A stretch of 64,000 bases of DNA from Diplolepis rosae. Taxonomy: Eukaryota > Arthropoda > Insecta > Hymenoptera > Diplolepididae. The notes under the pieces are model-generated. The model was not told where the DNA came from, ran no database searches, and was given only the letters and a program-made list of their open reading frames with translations. The stretch covers positions 806,001-870,000 of the forward strand of contig JAPYXD010000700.1 in NCBI GenBank assembly GCA_030998225.1, given 5' to 3'. A program made the translations under genes and the position numbers. Positions 1 to 9,568 of the stretch are shown here, in pieces (the first letter of the stretch is position 1; each line of letters begins with the position of its first letter).

Positions 1-286
1 ATTACGAGGCCACTTATGTATTTATATCAGTCCTGTGGTCCATTAAACTCGCGCATTACATGGCAACCTTATTTAAAGTCAGAGTCCGGAAATCTCTCGT
101 ATTACTTGGCCACTTTATAAAAATACTTATACTGCTAACAATTCGCGCATTACTTGGCCACTCTTTGCAGGACAGACTTCGTTCAACTCGCATATTACGA
201 CGCCACTTATGTATTTATATCAGTCCTGAGGTCCACTGAACTCGCGCATTACTTGATCACCTTACTTAATGTCATATTCTGCAAAT

Positions 287-320
287 CTCGCGTATCACTT
301 GGCCACTTTACTCCTAAGAA
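287..320 (+). repeat. Short 34-bp B subunit (left hairpin arm deleted)
   Basis: The core is followed by TTTACTCCTAAGAA; the 14 bp that normally lie between TTTA and CTCC (including the left arm AATTCTTA) are gone. The deletion ends share the dinucleotide TA, as expected from slippage. It recurs in domain I, for example near 5087, 5271, 14987, 20350, 23436 and 26308, usually before a C subunit reading TTGACCACACTTTTC. Confidence 0.8.
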
Positions 321-751
321 TTCGCGCATTACTTGACCACACTTTTCAGGACAGACTTCGTTTAACTCGCGTATTACGACGCCACTTATCTATTTATATC
401 AGGCCTGTGGTCCACTGAACTCGCGCATTACTTGATCACCTTACCTAATGTCATAGTCCGGAAATCTCGCGTATTACTTGGCCACTTTAGAAAAATTCTT
501 ATTCTCCTAAGAATTCGCGCATTACTTGGACACTCCTTTCAGTACATACTTCGTTTAACTCGCGTATTACGAGGCCACATGTGTTTTTACATCAGTCCTG
601 TGGTCCATTGAACTCGCGCATTACTTGACCACCTTACTTAAAGTCAGAGTCCGGAATCTCGCGTATTACTTGGACACTTTAGAAAAATTCTTATACTCCT
701 AAGAATTCGCGCATTGCTTGGCAACCTTATTTAAAGTCAGAGTCCGGAAAT

Positions 752-785
752 CTCGCGTATTACAGCAGTCCTGTGGTCCATTGAA
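752..785 (+). repeat. Truncated 34-bp D subunit (first of about 22)
   Basis: CTCGCGTATTAC is joined directly to AGCAGTCCTGTGG and the normal D end, so about 20 bp of the D middle, including GAGGCCAC and the ATGTATTTACAT element, are missing. It always follows an A subunit directly. Other copies begin near 1212, 1386, 2690, 2864, 6097, 6559, 6733, 8037, 8212, 15912, 16373, 16739, 16913, 29766, 31937, 33303, 36566, 37549, 52055, 61070 and 61246. The shared junction shows a single origin followed by spread through duplication. Confidence 0.85.
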
Positions 786-1162
786 CTCGCGCATTACTTG
801 GCCACCTTACTTAAAGTCAGAGTCCGGAAATCTCGCGTATTACTTGGACACTTTATAAAAATTCTTATACTCCTGAGAATTCGCGCATCACTTAGCCACC
901 TTATTTAAAGTCAGAGTCCGGAAATCTCGCGTATTACTGGGCGACTTTAGAAAAATTCTTATACTCCTCAGAATTCGCGCATTACTTGGCCACTCTTTTC
1001 AGGACAGACTTCGTTTAACTCGCGTCTTACGAGGCCAATTACGTATTTAAATCAGTCTTGTGGTCCATTGAACTCGCGCATTACTTGACCACCTTACTTA
1101 AAGTCAGAGTCCGGAATCTCGCATATTACTTGGACACTTTAGAAAAATTCTTATACTCCTAA

Positions 1163-1957
1163 GAATTCGCGCATTACTTTGCAACCTTATTTAAAGTCAG
1201 AGTCCGGAAATCTCGCGTATTACAGCAGTCCTGTGGTCCATTGAACTCGCGCATTACTTGGCCACCTTACTTAAAGTCAGAGTCCGGAAATCTCGCGTAT
1301 TACTTGGACACTTTATAAAAATTCTTATACTCCTGAGAATTCGCGCATCACTTAGCCACCTTGTTTAAAGTCAGAGTCCGGAAATCTCGCGTATTACAGC
1401 AGTCCTGTGGTCCATTGAACTCGCGCATTACTTGGCCACCTTACTTAAAGTCAGAGTCCAGAAATCTCGGGTATTACTTGGACACTTTATAAAAATTCTT
1501 ATACTCCTGAGAATTCGCGCATCACTTAGCCGCCTTATTTAAAGTCAGAGTCCGGTAATCTCGCGTATTACTTGGCCACTTTAGAAAAATTCTTATACTC
1601 CTAAGAATTCGAGCATTACTTGGCCACTCTTCTCAGTACAGACTTAGTTTAACTCGCGTATTACGAGGCCACTCTTTGCAGCACAGACTTCGTTCAACTC
1701 GTGTATTACGACGCCACCTATGTATTTATATCAGCCCTGAGGTCCACTGAACTCGTGCATTACTTGATGACCTTACTTAAAGTCAGAGTCCGGAAATCTC
1801 GCGTATTACTTTGACACTTCATAAAAATTCCTATACTCCTGAGAATTCGCGCATCACTTAGCCACCTTATTTAAAGTCAGAGTCCGGTAATCTCGCGTAT
1901 TACTTGGCCACTTTAGAAAAATTCTTATACTCCTAAGAATTCGCGCATTACTTGGCC
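1163..1957 (+). repeat. 1,478-bp-offset internal duplication, copy 1
   Basis: It matches 2641-3435 at an offset of 1,478 bp, including two truncated D subunits (1212 and 1386) and the rare CTCGGGTATT and GCAGCACAGAC variants. As it lies inside the larger 5,347-bp-offset block, the internal duplication is older: both large copies carry it (6510-7304 and 7988-8783). Confidence 0.8.
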
Positions 1958-2555
1958 ACTCTTCTCAGTACAGACGTAGTTTAACTCGCGTATTACGAGG
2001 CCACTCTTTGCAGGACAGACTTCGTTCAACTCGCGTATTACGACGCCACCTATGTATTTATATCAGTCCTGAGGTCCACTGAACTCGCGCATTACTTGAT
2101 CACCTTACTTAATGTCATAGTCTGGAAATCTCGCGTATTACTTAGCCACTTTACTCCTAAGAATTCGCCGATTACTTGACCACACTTTTCAGGACAGACT
2201 TCGTTTAACTCGCGTATTACGACGCCTTTTATGTATTTATATCAGGCCTGTGGTCCACTGAACTCGCGCATTACTTGATCACCTTACTTAAAGTCAGAGT
2301 CCGGAAATCTCGCGTATTACTTGGACACTTTATAAAAATTCCTATACTCCTGAGAATTCGCGCATCACTTAGCCACCTTATTTAAAGTCAGAGTCCGGTA
2401 ATCTCGCGTATTACTTGGCCACTTTAGAAAAATTTTTATACTCCTAAGAATTCGCGCATTACTTGGCCACTCTTCTCAGTACAGACTTCGTTTAACTCGC
2501 GTATTACGAGGCCACTTATGTATTTACATCAGCCCTGTGGTCCATTAAACTCGCG

Positions 2556-2640
2556 AATTACATGGCCACCGTACTTAAAGTCAGAGTACGAAAATCTCGC
2601 GCATTACTTGGCCACTTTACAACAATTCTTATACTCCTAG
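2556..2640 (+). repeat. 85-bp patch of foreign subtype inside a duplicated block
   Basis: Between flanks that match 5,347 bp downstream almost perfectly, this stretch differs from its counterpart (7903-7987) at about ten positions with no length change. It reads GTACTTAAAGTCAGAGTACG, then AAAATCTCGCGCATT and TTTACAACAATTC, which is the subtype found after the cassettes in domain II (for example near 32410-32490). The simplest reading is gene conversion from that subtype. Confidence 0.7.
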
Positions 2641-3435
2641 GAATTCGCGCATTACTTTGCAACCTTATTTAAAGTCAGAGTCCGGAAATCTCGCGTATTA
2701 CAGCAGTCCTGTGGTCCATTGAACTCGCGCATTACTTGGCCACCTTACTTAAAGTCAGAGTCCGGAAAACTCGCGTATTACTTGGACACTTTATAAAAAT
2801 TCTTATACTCCTGAGAATTCGCGCATCACTTAGCCACCTTATTTAAAGTCAGAGTCCGGAAATCTCGCGTATTACAGCAGTCCTGTGGTCCATTGAACTC
2901 GCGCATTACTTGGCCACCTTACTTAAAGTCAGAGTCCAGAAATCTCGGGTATTACTTGGACACTTTATAAAAATTCTTATACTCCTGAGAATTCGCGCAT
3001 CACTTAGCCACCTTATTTAAAGTCAGAGTCCGGTAATCTCGCGTATTACTTGGCCACTTTAGAAAAATTCTTATACTCCTAAGAATTCGAGCATTACTTG
3101 GCCACTCTTCTCAGTACAGACTTAGTTTAACTCGCGTATTACGAGGCCACTCTTTGCAGCACAGACTTCGTTCAACTCGTGTATTACGACGCCACCTATG
3201 TATTTATATCAGCCCTGAGGTCCACTGAACTCGTGCATTACTTGATGACCTTACTTAAAGTCAGAGTCCGGAAATCTCGCGTATTACTTTGACACTTCAT
3301 AAAAATTCCTATACTCCTGAGAATTCGCGCATCACTTAGCCACCTTATTTAAAGTCAGAGTCCGGTAATCTCGCGTATTACTTGGCCACTTTAGAAAAAT
3401 TCTTATACTCCTAAGAATTCGCGCATTACTTGGCC
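2641..3435 (+). repeat. 1,478-bp-offset internal duplication, copy 2
   Basis: Second copy of 1163-1957. It starts right after the 85-bp patch at 2556-2640, and differs from copy 1 by scattered substitutions such as CGGAAAACTC for CGGAAATCTC near 2764. Confidence 0.78.
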
Positions 3436-5347
3436 ATTCTTTTCAGGACGGGCTTCGTTTAACTCGCGTATTACGAGGCCACTTGTGTTTTTATATCAGT
3501 CCTGTGGTCCATTGAACTCGCGCATTACTTGGCCACCTTACTTAAAGTCAGAGTCCGGAAATCTCGCGTATTAGTTGGCCACTTTATAAAAAGTCTTCTA
3601 ATCCGAGGAACGCGCTCATTACTTGGCAATTCTTTTCAGGACGGACTTCGTTTAACTCGCGTATTACGAAGCCACTTATGTATTTATATCAGTCCTGAGG
3701 TCCATTGAACTCGCGCATTATTTGATCACCTTACTTAAAGTCAGAGTCCGGAAAACTCGCGTATTACTTGGACACTTTATAAAAATTCTTATACTCCTGA
3801 GAATTCGCGCATCACTTAGCCACCTTATTTAAAGTCAGAGTCCGGAAATCTGGCGTATTACTTGGCCACTTTATAAAAATTCTTATACTCCTAAGAATTC
3901 GCGCATTACTTGGCCACCTTATTGAAAGTAAGGGTCCGGAAACCTCGCGTATTACTTGGGCACTTTAGAAAAATTCTTATACTCCTAAAAATTCGCGCAT
4001 TACTTGGACACTCTTTTCAGTACATACTTCGTTTAACTCGCGTATTACGAGGCCACTTGTGTTTTTACATCAGTCCTGTGGTCCATTGAACTCGCGCATT
4101 ACTTGGCCACCTTACTTAAAGTCAGAGTCCGGAAATCTCGCGTATTACTTGGACACTTTATTAAAATTCTTATACTCCTGAGAATTCGCGCATCAATTAG
4201 CCACCTTATTTAAAGTCAGAGTCCGGAAATCGCGCGTATTACTTGGCCACTTTAGAAAAAATCTTATACTCCTCAGAATTCGCGCATTACTTGGCCACTC
4301 TTTTCAGTACAGACTTCGTTTAACTCGCGTCTTAAGAAGCAAATTATGTATTTACATCAGTCCTGTGGTCCATTGAACTCGCGCATTACTTGGCCACCTT
4401 ACTTAAAGTCAGAGTCCGGAAATCTCGCGTATTACTTGGCCACTTTACTCCTAAGAATTCGCGCATTACTTGGCCACTCTTTTCAGTACAGACTTCGTTT
4501 AACTCGCGTATTACGAGGCCAATTATGTATTTACATCAGTCCTGTGGTCCATTGAACTCGCGCATTACTTGGCCACCTTACTTAAAGTCAGAGTCCGGAA
4601 ATCTCGCGTATTACTTGGACACTTTATTAAAATTCTTATACTCCTGAGAATTCGCGCATCACTTAGCCACCTTATTTAAAGTCATAGTCCGGAAATCTCG
4701 CGTATTACTTGGCCACTTTAGAAAAATTCTTATACTCCTCAGAATTCGCGCATTACTTGGCCACTCTTTTCAGGACAGACTTCGTTTAACTCGCGTCTTA
4801 CGAAGCCAATTATGTATTTACATCAGTCCTGTGGTCCATTGAACTCGCGCATTACTTGGCCACCTTACTTAAAGTCAGAGTCCGGGAATCTCGCGTATTA
4901 CTTGGCCACTTTATAAAAATTCTTATACTGCTAACAATTCGCGCATTACTTGGCCACTCTTTGCAGGACAGACTTCGTTCAACTCGCATATTACGACGCC
5001 ACTTATGTATTTATATCAGTCCTGAGGTCCACTGAACTCGCGCATTACTTGATCACCTTACTTAATGTCATAGTCCGGAAATCTCGCGTATTACTTGGCC
5101 ACTTTACTCCTAAGAATTCGCGCATTACTTGACCACACTTTTCAGGACAGACTTCGTTTAACTCGCGTATTACGACGCCACTTATGTATTTATATCAGGC
5201 CTGTGGTCCACTGAACTAGCGCATTACTTGATCACCTTACTTAATGTCATAGTCCGGAAATCTCGCGTATTACTTGGCCACTTTACTCCTAAGAATTCGC
5301 GCATTACTTGACCACACTTTTCAGGACAGACTTCGTTTAACTCGCGT
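3436..5347 (+). repeat. Domain I monomers between the two large copies
   Basis: A-B-C-D and A-B-A'-B-C-D units without a gene. Its last ~700 bp (about 4650-5347) recur at about 14543-15240, offset 9,893 bp, again directly ahead of a copy of the sequence found at position 1. It includes two short B subunits (near 5087 and 5271) and C subunits with TTGACCACACTTTTC. Confidence 0.85.
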
Positions 5348-8300
5348 ATTACGAGGCCACTTATGTATTTATATCAGTCCTGTGGTCCATTAAACTCGCG
5401 CATTACATGGCAACCTTATTTAAAGTCAGAGTCCGGAAATCTCGCGTATTACTTGGCCACTTTATAAAAATACTTATACTGCTAACAATTCGCGCATTAC
5501 TTGGCCACTCTTTGCAGGACAGACTTCGTTCAACTCGCATATTACGACGCCACTTATGTATTTATATCAGTCCTGAGGTCCACTGAACTCGCGCATTACT
5601 TGATCACCTTACTTAATGTCATATTCTGCAAATCTCGCGTATCACTTGGCCACTTTACTCCTAAGAATTCGCGCATTACTTGACCACACTTTTCAGGACA
5701 GACTTCGTTTAACTCGCGTATTACGACGCCACTTATCTATTTATATCAGGCCTGTGGTCCACTGAACTCGCGCATTACTTGATCACCTTACCTAATGTCA
5801 TAGTCCGGATATCTCGCGTATTACTTGGCCACTTTAGAAAAATTCTTATTCTCCTAAGAATTCGCGCATTACTTGGACACTCCTTTCAGTACATACTTCG
5901 TTTAACTCGCGTATTACGAGGCCACATGTGTTTTTACATCAGTCCTGTGGTCCATTGAACTCGCGCATTACTTGACCACCTTACTTAAAGTCAGAGTCCG
6001 GAATCTCGCGTATTACTTGGACACTTTAGAAAAATTCTTATACTCCTAAGAATTCGCGCATTGCTTGGCAACCTTATTTAAAGTCAGAGTCCGGAAATCT
6101 CGCGTATTACAGCAGTCCTGTGGTCCATTGAACTCGCGCATTACTTGGCCACCTTACTTAAAGTCAGAGTCCGGAAATCTCGCGTATTACTTGGACACTT
6201 TATAAAAATTCTTATACTCCTGAGAATTCGCGCATCACTTAGCCACCTTATTTAAAGTCAGAGTCCGGAAATCTCGCGTATTACTGGGCGACTTTAGAAA
6301 AATTCTTATACTCCTCAGAATTCGCGCATTACTTGGCCACTCTTTTCAGGACAGACTTCGTTTAACTCGCGTCTTACGAGGCCAATTACGTATTTAAATC
6401 AGTCTTGTGGTCCATTGAACTCGCGCATTACTTGACCACCTTACTTAAAGTCAGAGTCCGGAATCTCGCATATTACTTGGACACTTTAGAAAAATTCTTA
6501 TACTCCTAAGAATTCGCGCATTACTTTGCAACCTTATTTAAAGTCAGAGTCCGGAAATCTCGCGTATTACAGCAGTCCTGTGGTCCATTGAACTCGCGCA
6601 TTACTTGGCCACCTTACTTAAAGTCAGAGTCCGGAAATCTCGCGTATTACTTGGACACTTTATAAAAATTCTTATACTCCTGAGAATTCGCGCATCACTT
6701 AGCCACCTTGTTTAAAGTCAGAGTCCGGAAATCTCGCGTATTGCAGCAGTCCTGTGGTCCATTGAACTCGCGCATTACTTGGCCACCTTACTTAAAGTCA
6801 GAGTCCAGAAATCTCGGGTATTACTTGGACACTTTATAAAAATTCTTATACTCCTGAGAATTCGCGCATCACTTAGCCGCCTTATTTAAAGTCAGAGTCC
6901 GGTAATCTCGCGTATTACTTGGCCACTTTAGAAAAATTCTTATACTCCTAAGAATTCGAGCATTACTTGGCCACTCTTCTCAGTACAGACTTAGTTTAAC
7001 TCGCGTATTACGAGGCCACTCTTTGCAGCACAGACTTCGTTCCACTCGTGTATTACGACGCCACCTATGTATTTATATCAGCCCTGAGGTCCACTGAACT
7101 CGTGCATTACTTGATGACCTTACTTAAAGTCAGAGTCCGGAAATCTCGCGTATTACTTTGACACTTCATAAAAATTCCTATACTCCTGAGAATTCGCGCA
7201 TCACTTAGCCACCTTATTTAAAGTCAGAGTCCGGTAATCTCGCGTATTACTTGGCCACTTTAGAAAAATTCTTATACTCCTAAGAATTCGCGCATTACTT
7301 GGCCACTCTTCTCAGTACAGACGTAGTTTAACTCGCGTATTACGAGGCCACTCTTTGCAGGACAGACTTCGTTCAACTCGCGTATTACGACGCCACCTAT
7401 GTATTTATATCAGTCCTGAGGTCCACTGAACTCGCGCATTACTTGATCACCTTACTTAATGTCATAGTCTGGAAATCTCGCGTATTACTTAGCCACTTTA
7501 CTCCTAAGAATTCGCCGATTACTTGACCACACTTTTCAGGACAGACTTCGTTTAACTCGCGTATTACGACGCCTTTTATGTATTTATATCAGGCCTGTGG
7601 TCCACTGAACTCGCGCATTACTTGATCACCTTACTTAAAGTCAGAGTCCGGAAATCTCGCGTATTACTTGGACACTTTATAAAAATTCCTATACTCCTGA
7701 GAATTCGCGCATCACTTAGCCACCTTATTTAAAGTCAGAGTCCGGTAATCTCGCGTATTACTTGGCCACTTTAGAAAAATTTTTATACTCCTAAGAATTC
7801 GCGCATTACTTGGCCACTCTTCTCAGTACAGACTTCGTTTAACTCGCGTATTACGAGGCCACTTATGTATTTACATCAGCCCTGTGGTCCATTAAACTCG
7901 CGCATTACTTGGCCACCTTACTTAAAGTCAGAGTCCGGTAATCTCGCGTATTACTTGGCCACTTTAGAAAAATTCTTATACTCCTAAGAATTCGCGCATT
8001 ACTTTGCAACCTTATTTAAAGTCAGAGTCCGGAACTCTCGCGTATTACAGCAGTCCTGTGGTCCATTGACCTCGCGCATTACTTGGCCACCTTACTTAAA
8101 GTCAGAGTCCGGAAAACTCGCGTATTACTTGGACACTTTATAAAAATTCTTATACTCCTGAGAATTCGCGCATCACTTAGCCACCTTATTTAAAGTCAGA
8201 GTCCGGAAATCTCGCGTATTACAGCAGTCCTGTGGTCCATTGAACTCGCGCATTACTTGGCCACCTTACTTAAAGTCAGAGTCCAGAAATCTCGGGTATT

Positions 8301-8783
8301 ACTTGGACACTTTATAAAAATTCTTATACTCCTGAGAATTCGCGCATCACTTAGCCACCTTATTTAAAGTCAGAGTCCGGTAATCTCGCGTATTACTTGG
8401 CCACTTTAGAAAAATTCTTATACTCCTAAGAATTCGAGCATTACTTGGCCACTCTTCTCAGTACAGACTTAGTTTAACTCGCGTATTACGAGGCCACTCT
8501 TTGCAGCACAGACTTCGTTCAACTCGTGTATTACGACGCCACCTATGTATTTATATCAGCCCTGAGGTCCACTGAACTCGTGCATTACTTGATGACCTTA
8601 CTTAAAGTCAGAGTCCGGAAATCTCGCGTATTACTTTGACACTTCACAAAAAATTCCTATACTCCTGACGATTCGCGCATCACTTAGCCACCTTATTTAA
8701 AGTCAGAGTCCGGTAATCTCGCGTATTACTTGGCCACTTTAGAAAAATTCTTATACTCCTAAGAATTCGCGCATTACTTGGCC
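5348..8783 (+). repeat. 5,347-bp-offset duplication, copy 2
   Basis: Second copy of 1-3435. Small differences include GGATAT for GGAAAT (about 5808), TTGCAGCAG for TTACAGCAG (about 6741), TTCCACTCG for TTCAACTCG (about 7041) and a one-base insertion in the A-run near 8648 that shifts the offset to 5,348. Beyond 8783 it continues with another domain I segment that matches the sequence after 1957. Confidence 0.88.
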
Positions 8784-9375
8784 ACTCTTCTCAGTACAGA
8801 CGTAGTTTAACTCGCGTATTACGAGGCCACTCTTTGCAGGACAGACTTCGTTCAACTCGCGTATTACGACGCCACCTATGTATTTATATCAGTCCTGAGG
8901 TCCACTGAACTCGCGCATTACTTGATCACCTTACTTAATGTCATAGTCTGGAAATCTCGCGTATTACTTAGCCACTTTACTCCTAAGAATTCGCCGATTA
9001 CTTGACCACACTTTTCAGGACAGACTTCGTTTAACTCGCGTATTACGACGCCTTTTATGTATTTATATCAGGCCTGTGGTCCACTGAACTCGCGCATTAC
9101 TTGATCACCTTACTTAAAGTCAGAGTCCGGAAATCTCGCGTATTACTTGGACACTTTATAAAAATTCTTATACTCCTGAGAATTCGCGCATCACTTAGCC
9201 ACCTTATTTAAAGTCAGAGTCCGGTAATCTCGCGTATTACTTGGCCACTTTAGAAAAATTTTTATACTCCTAAGAATTCGCGCATTACTTGGCCACTCTT
9301 CTCAGTACAGACTTCGTTTAACTCGCGTATTACGAGGCCACTTATGTATTTACATCAGCCCTGTGGTCCATTAAA

Positions 9376-9421
9376 CTCGCGCATTACTTGGCCACCTTAC
9401 TTAAAGTCAGAGTCCGGTAAT
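9376..9421 (+). repeat. Subunit A (46 bp)
   Basis: Opens CTCGCGCATTACTTGGCCAC and continues CTTACTTAAAGTCAGAGTCC, ending GGTAAT or GGAAAT in other copies. It carries the palindrome TCCGGA in copies ending GGAAAT. Variants elsewhere include TTGATCACC with AATGTCATAGTC, TTGGCAACC with TTATTTAAAG, and the A' form TTCGCGCATCACTTAGCCAC that follows B directly. It shares GCGCATT with subunit C. Confidence 0.9.
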
Positions 9422-9469
9422 CTCGCGTATTACTTGGCCACTTTAGAAAAATTCTTATACTCCTAAGAA
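9422..9469 (+). repeat. Subunit B (48 bp), contains the inverted repeat
   Basis: Opens CTCGCGTATTACTTGGCCAC, then TTTAGAAAAATTCTTATA and CTCCTAAGAA. In many copies TTTAGAAAAA is replaced by TTTATAAAAA or TTTACAACAA, and the end by CTCCTGAGAA, CTCCTCAGAA, CTCCTAGGAA or CTGCTAACAA. It holds the 8-bp inverted repeat described separately. It shares GCGTATT and GGCCACTT with subunit D. Confidence 0.9.
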
Positions 9470-9471
9470 TT
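9450..9471. other. Perfect 8-bp inverted repeat in subunit B (hairpin/cruciform candidate)
   Basis: AATTCTTA, a six-base spacer TACTCC, then TAAGAATT, its exact reverse complement. This perfect form is common among full-length B subunits across the window. Copies ending TAGGAATT keep a G-T opposition in place of one pair; copies ending TGAGAATT or CAGAATT lose one or two pairs; the 34-bp short B subunit loses the left arm altogether. Whether the structure forms in vivo is not shown by the sequence. Confidence 0.8.
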
Positions 9472-9514
9472 CGCGCATTACTTGGCCACTCTTCTCAGTA
9501 CAGACTTCGTTTAA
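9470..9514 (+). repeat. Subunit C (45 bp)
   Basis: Opens TTCGCGCATTACTTGGCCAC, then TCTTCTCAGTACAGACTTCG and TTTAA. Its first bases complete the EcoRI site GAATTC with the end of B (9467-9472). Variants read TCTTTTCAGGACAGAC, TCTTTGCAGGACAGAC or TCTTTTCAGGACGGAC. In some blocks two C subunits lie in tandem. Confidence 0.9.
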
Positions 9515-9521
9515 CTCGCGT
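9505..9521 (+). other. CENP-B-box-like 17-mer at the C/D junction
   Basis: The sequence CTTCGTTTAACTCGCGT fits the pattern N-TTCG-NNNN-A-NN-CGGG-N at 8 of 9 defined positions; the only miss is CGCG for CGGG. The first seven bases CTTCGTT are identical to the mammalian CENP-B box. It recurs at most C/D junctions, also in the form with TTCAA. It may be chance; a protein that binds it cannot be named from this window. Confidence 0.4.
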
Positions 9522-9568
9522 ATTACGAGGCCACTTATGTATTTACATCAGCCCTGTGGTCCATTAAA
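9515..9568 (+). repeat. Subunit D (54 bp)
   Basis: Opens CTCGCGTATTACGAGGCCAC, then TTATGTATTTACATCAG and CCCTGTGGTCCATTAAA. It differs from the other subunits by GAGG or GACG in place of TTGG in the core. The middle (ATGTATTTACAT) is a near-palindrome that becomes a perfect 12-bp palindrome in some copies. A 34-bp truncated version occurs at over 20 places. Confidence 0.9.

Larger units (their letters stand above)
1..3435 (+). repeat. 5,347-bp-offset duplication, copy 1
   Basis: This stretch matches 5348-8783 almost base for base; for example, rare variants such as TTAGCCGCC (about 1530 and 6877), GTATTTAAATCAGTC (about 1043 and 6390) and CTCGGGTATT (about 1466 and 6813) sit at the same offset. 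The left edge lies outside the window. It is broken by one 85-bp patch of different sequence (2556-2640), and the match ends at about 3435, where this copy continues with TTTTCAGGACGGG. Confidence 0.88.
9376..9568 (+). repeat. Reference 193-bp satellite monomer (A-B-C-D)
   Basis: This is a clean copy chosen as reference. Subunit lengths are A 46, B 48, C 45 and D 54 bp, summing to 193 bp, and the next monomer starts at 9569 with the same core. The length is not a multiple of three, so no reading frame can pass through successive monomers unchanged. It is close to a nucleosome repeat length, which is common among eukaryotic satellites. The four subunits share the first ~20 bp and differ in the tail, so they look like descendants of one ~48-bp ancestor. 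Confidence 0.93.

Noticed and set aside
154..336. 60-codon open frame (MATLCRTDFVQ...) repeated many times in domain I
   Set aside because: It starts at a CAT-TACTTGG core in the antisense-like register of C and runs to a stop in the next unit; the frame shifts each 193 bp. It is a repeat shadow.
1461..1480. CTCGGGTATT variant as a true CENP-B box core (CGGG)
   Set aside because: In these B subunits the preceding sequence is CAGAAATCT or CGGAAATCT, so the TTCG half of the box is missing.
9376..9568. Identity with a named satellite (for example primate alpha satellite)
   Set aside because: The unit length is 193 bp rather than 171 bp, it has four internal ~48-bp subunits, and the sequence does not resemble alpha satellite. 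I could not place it in any family I know.
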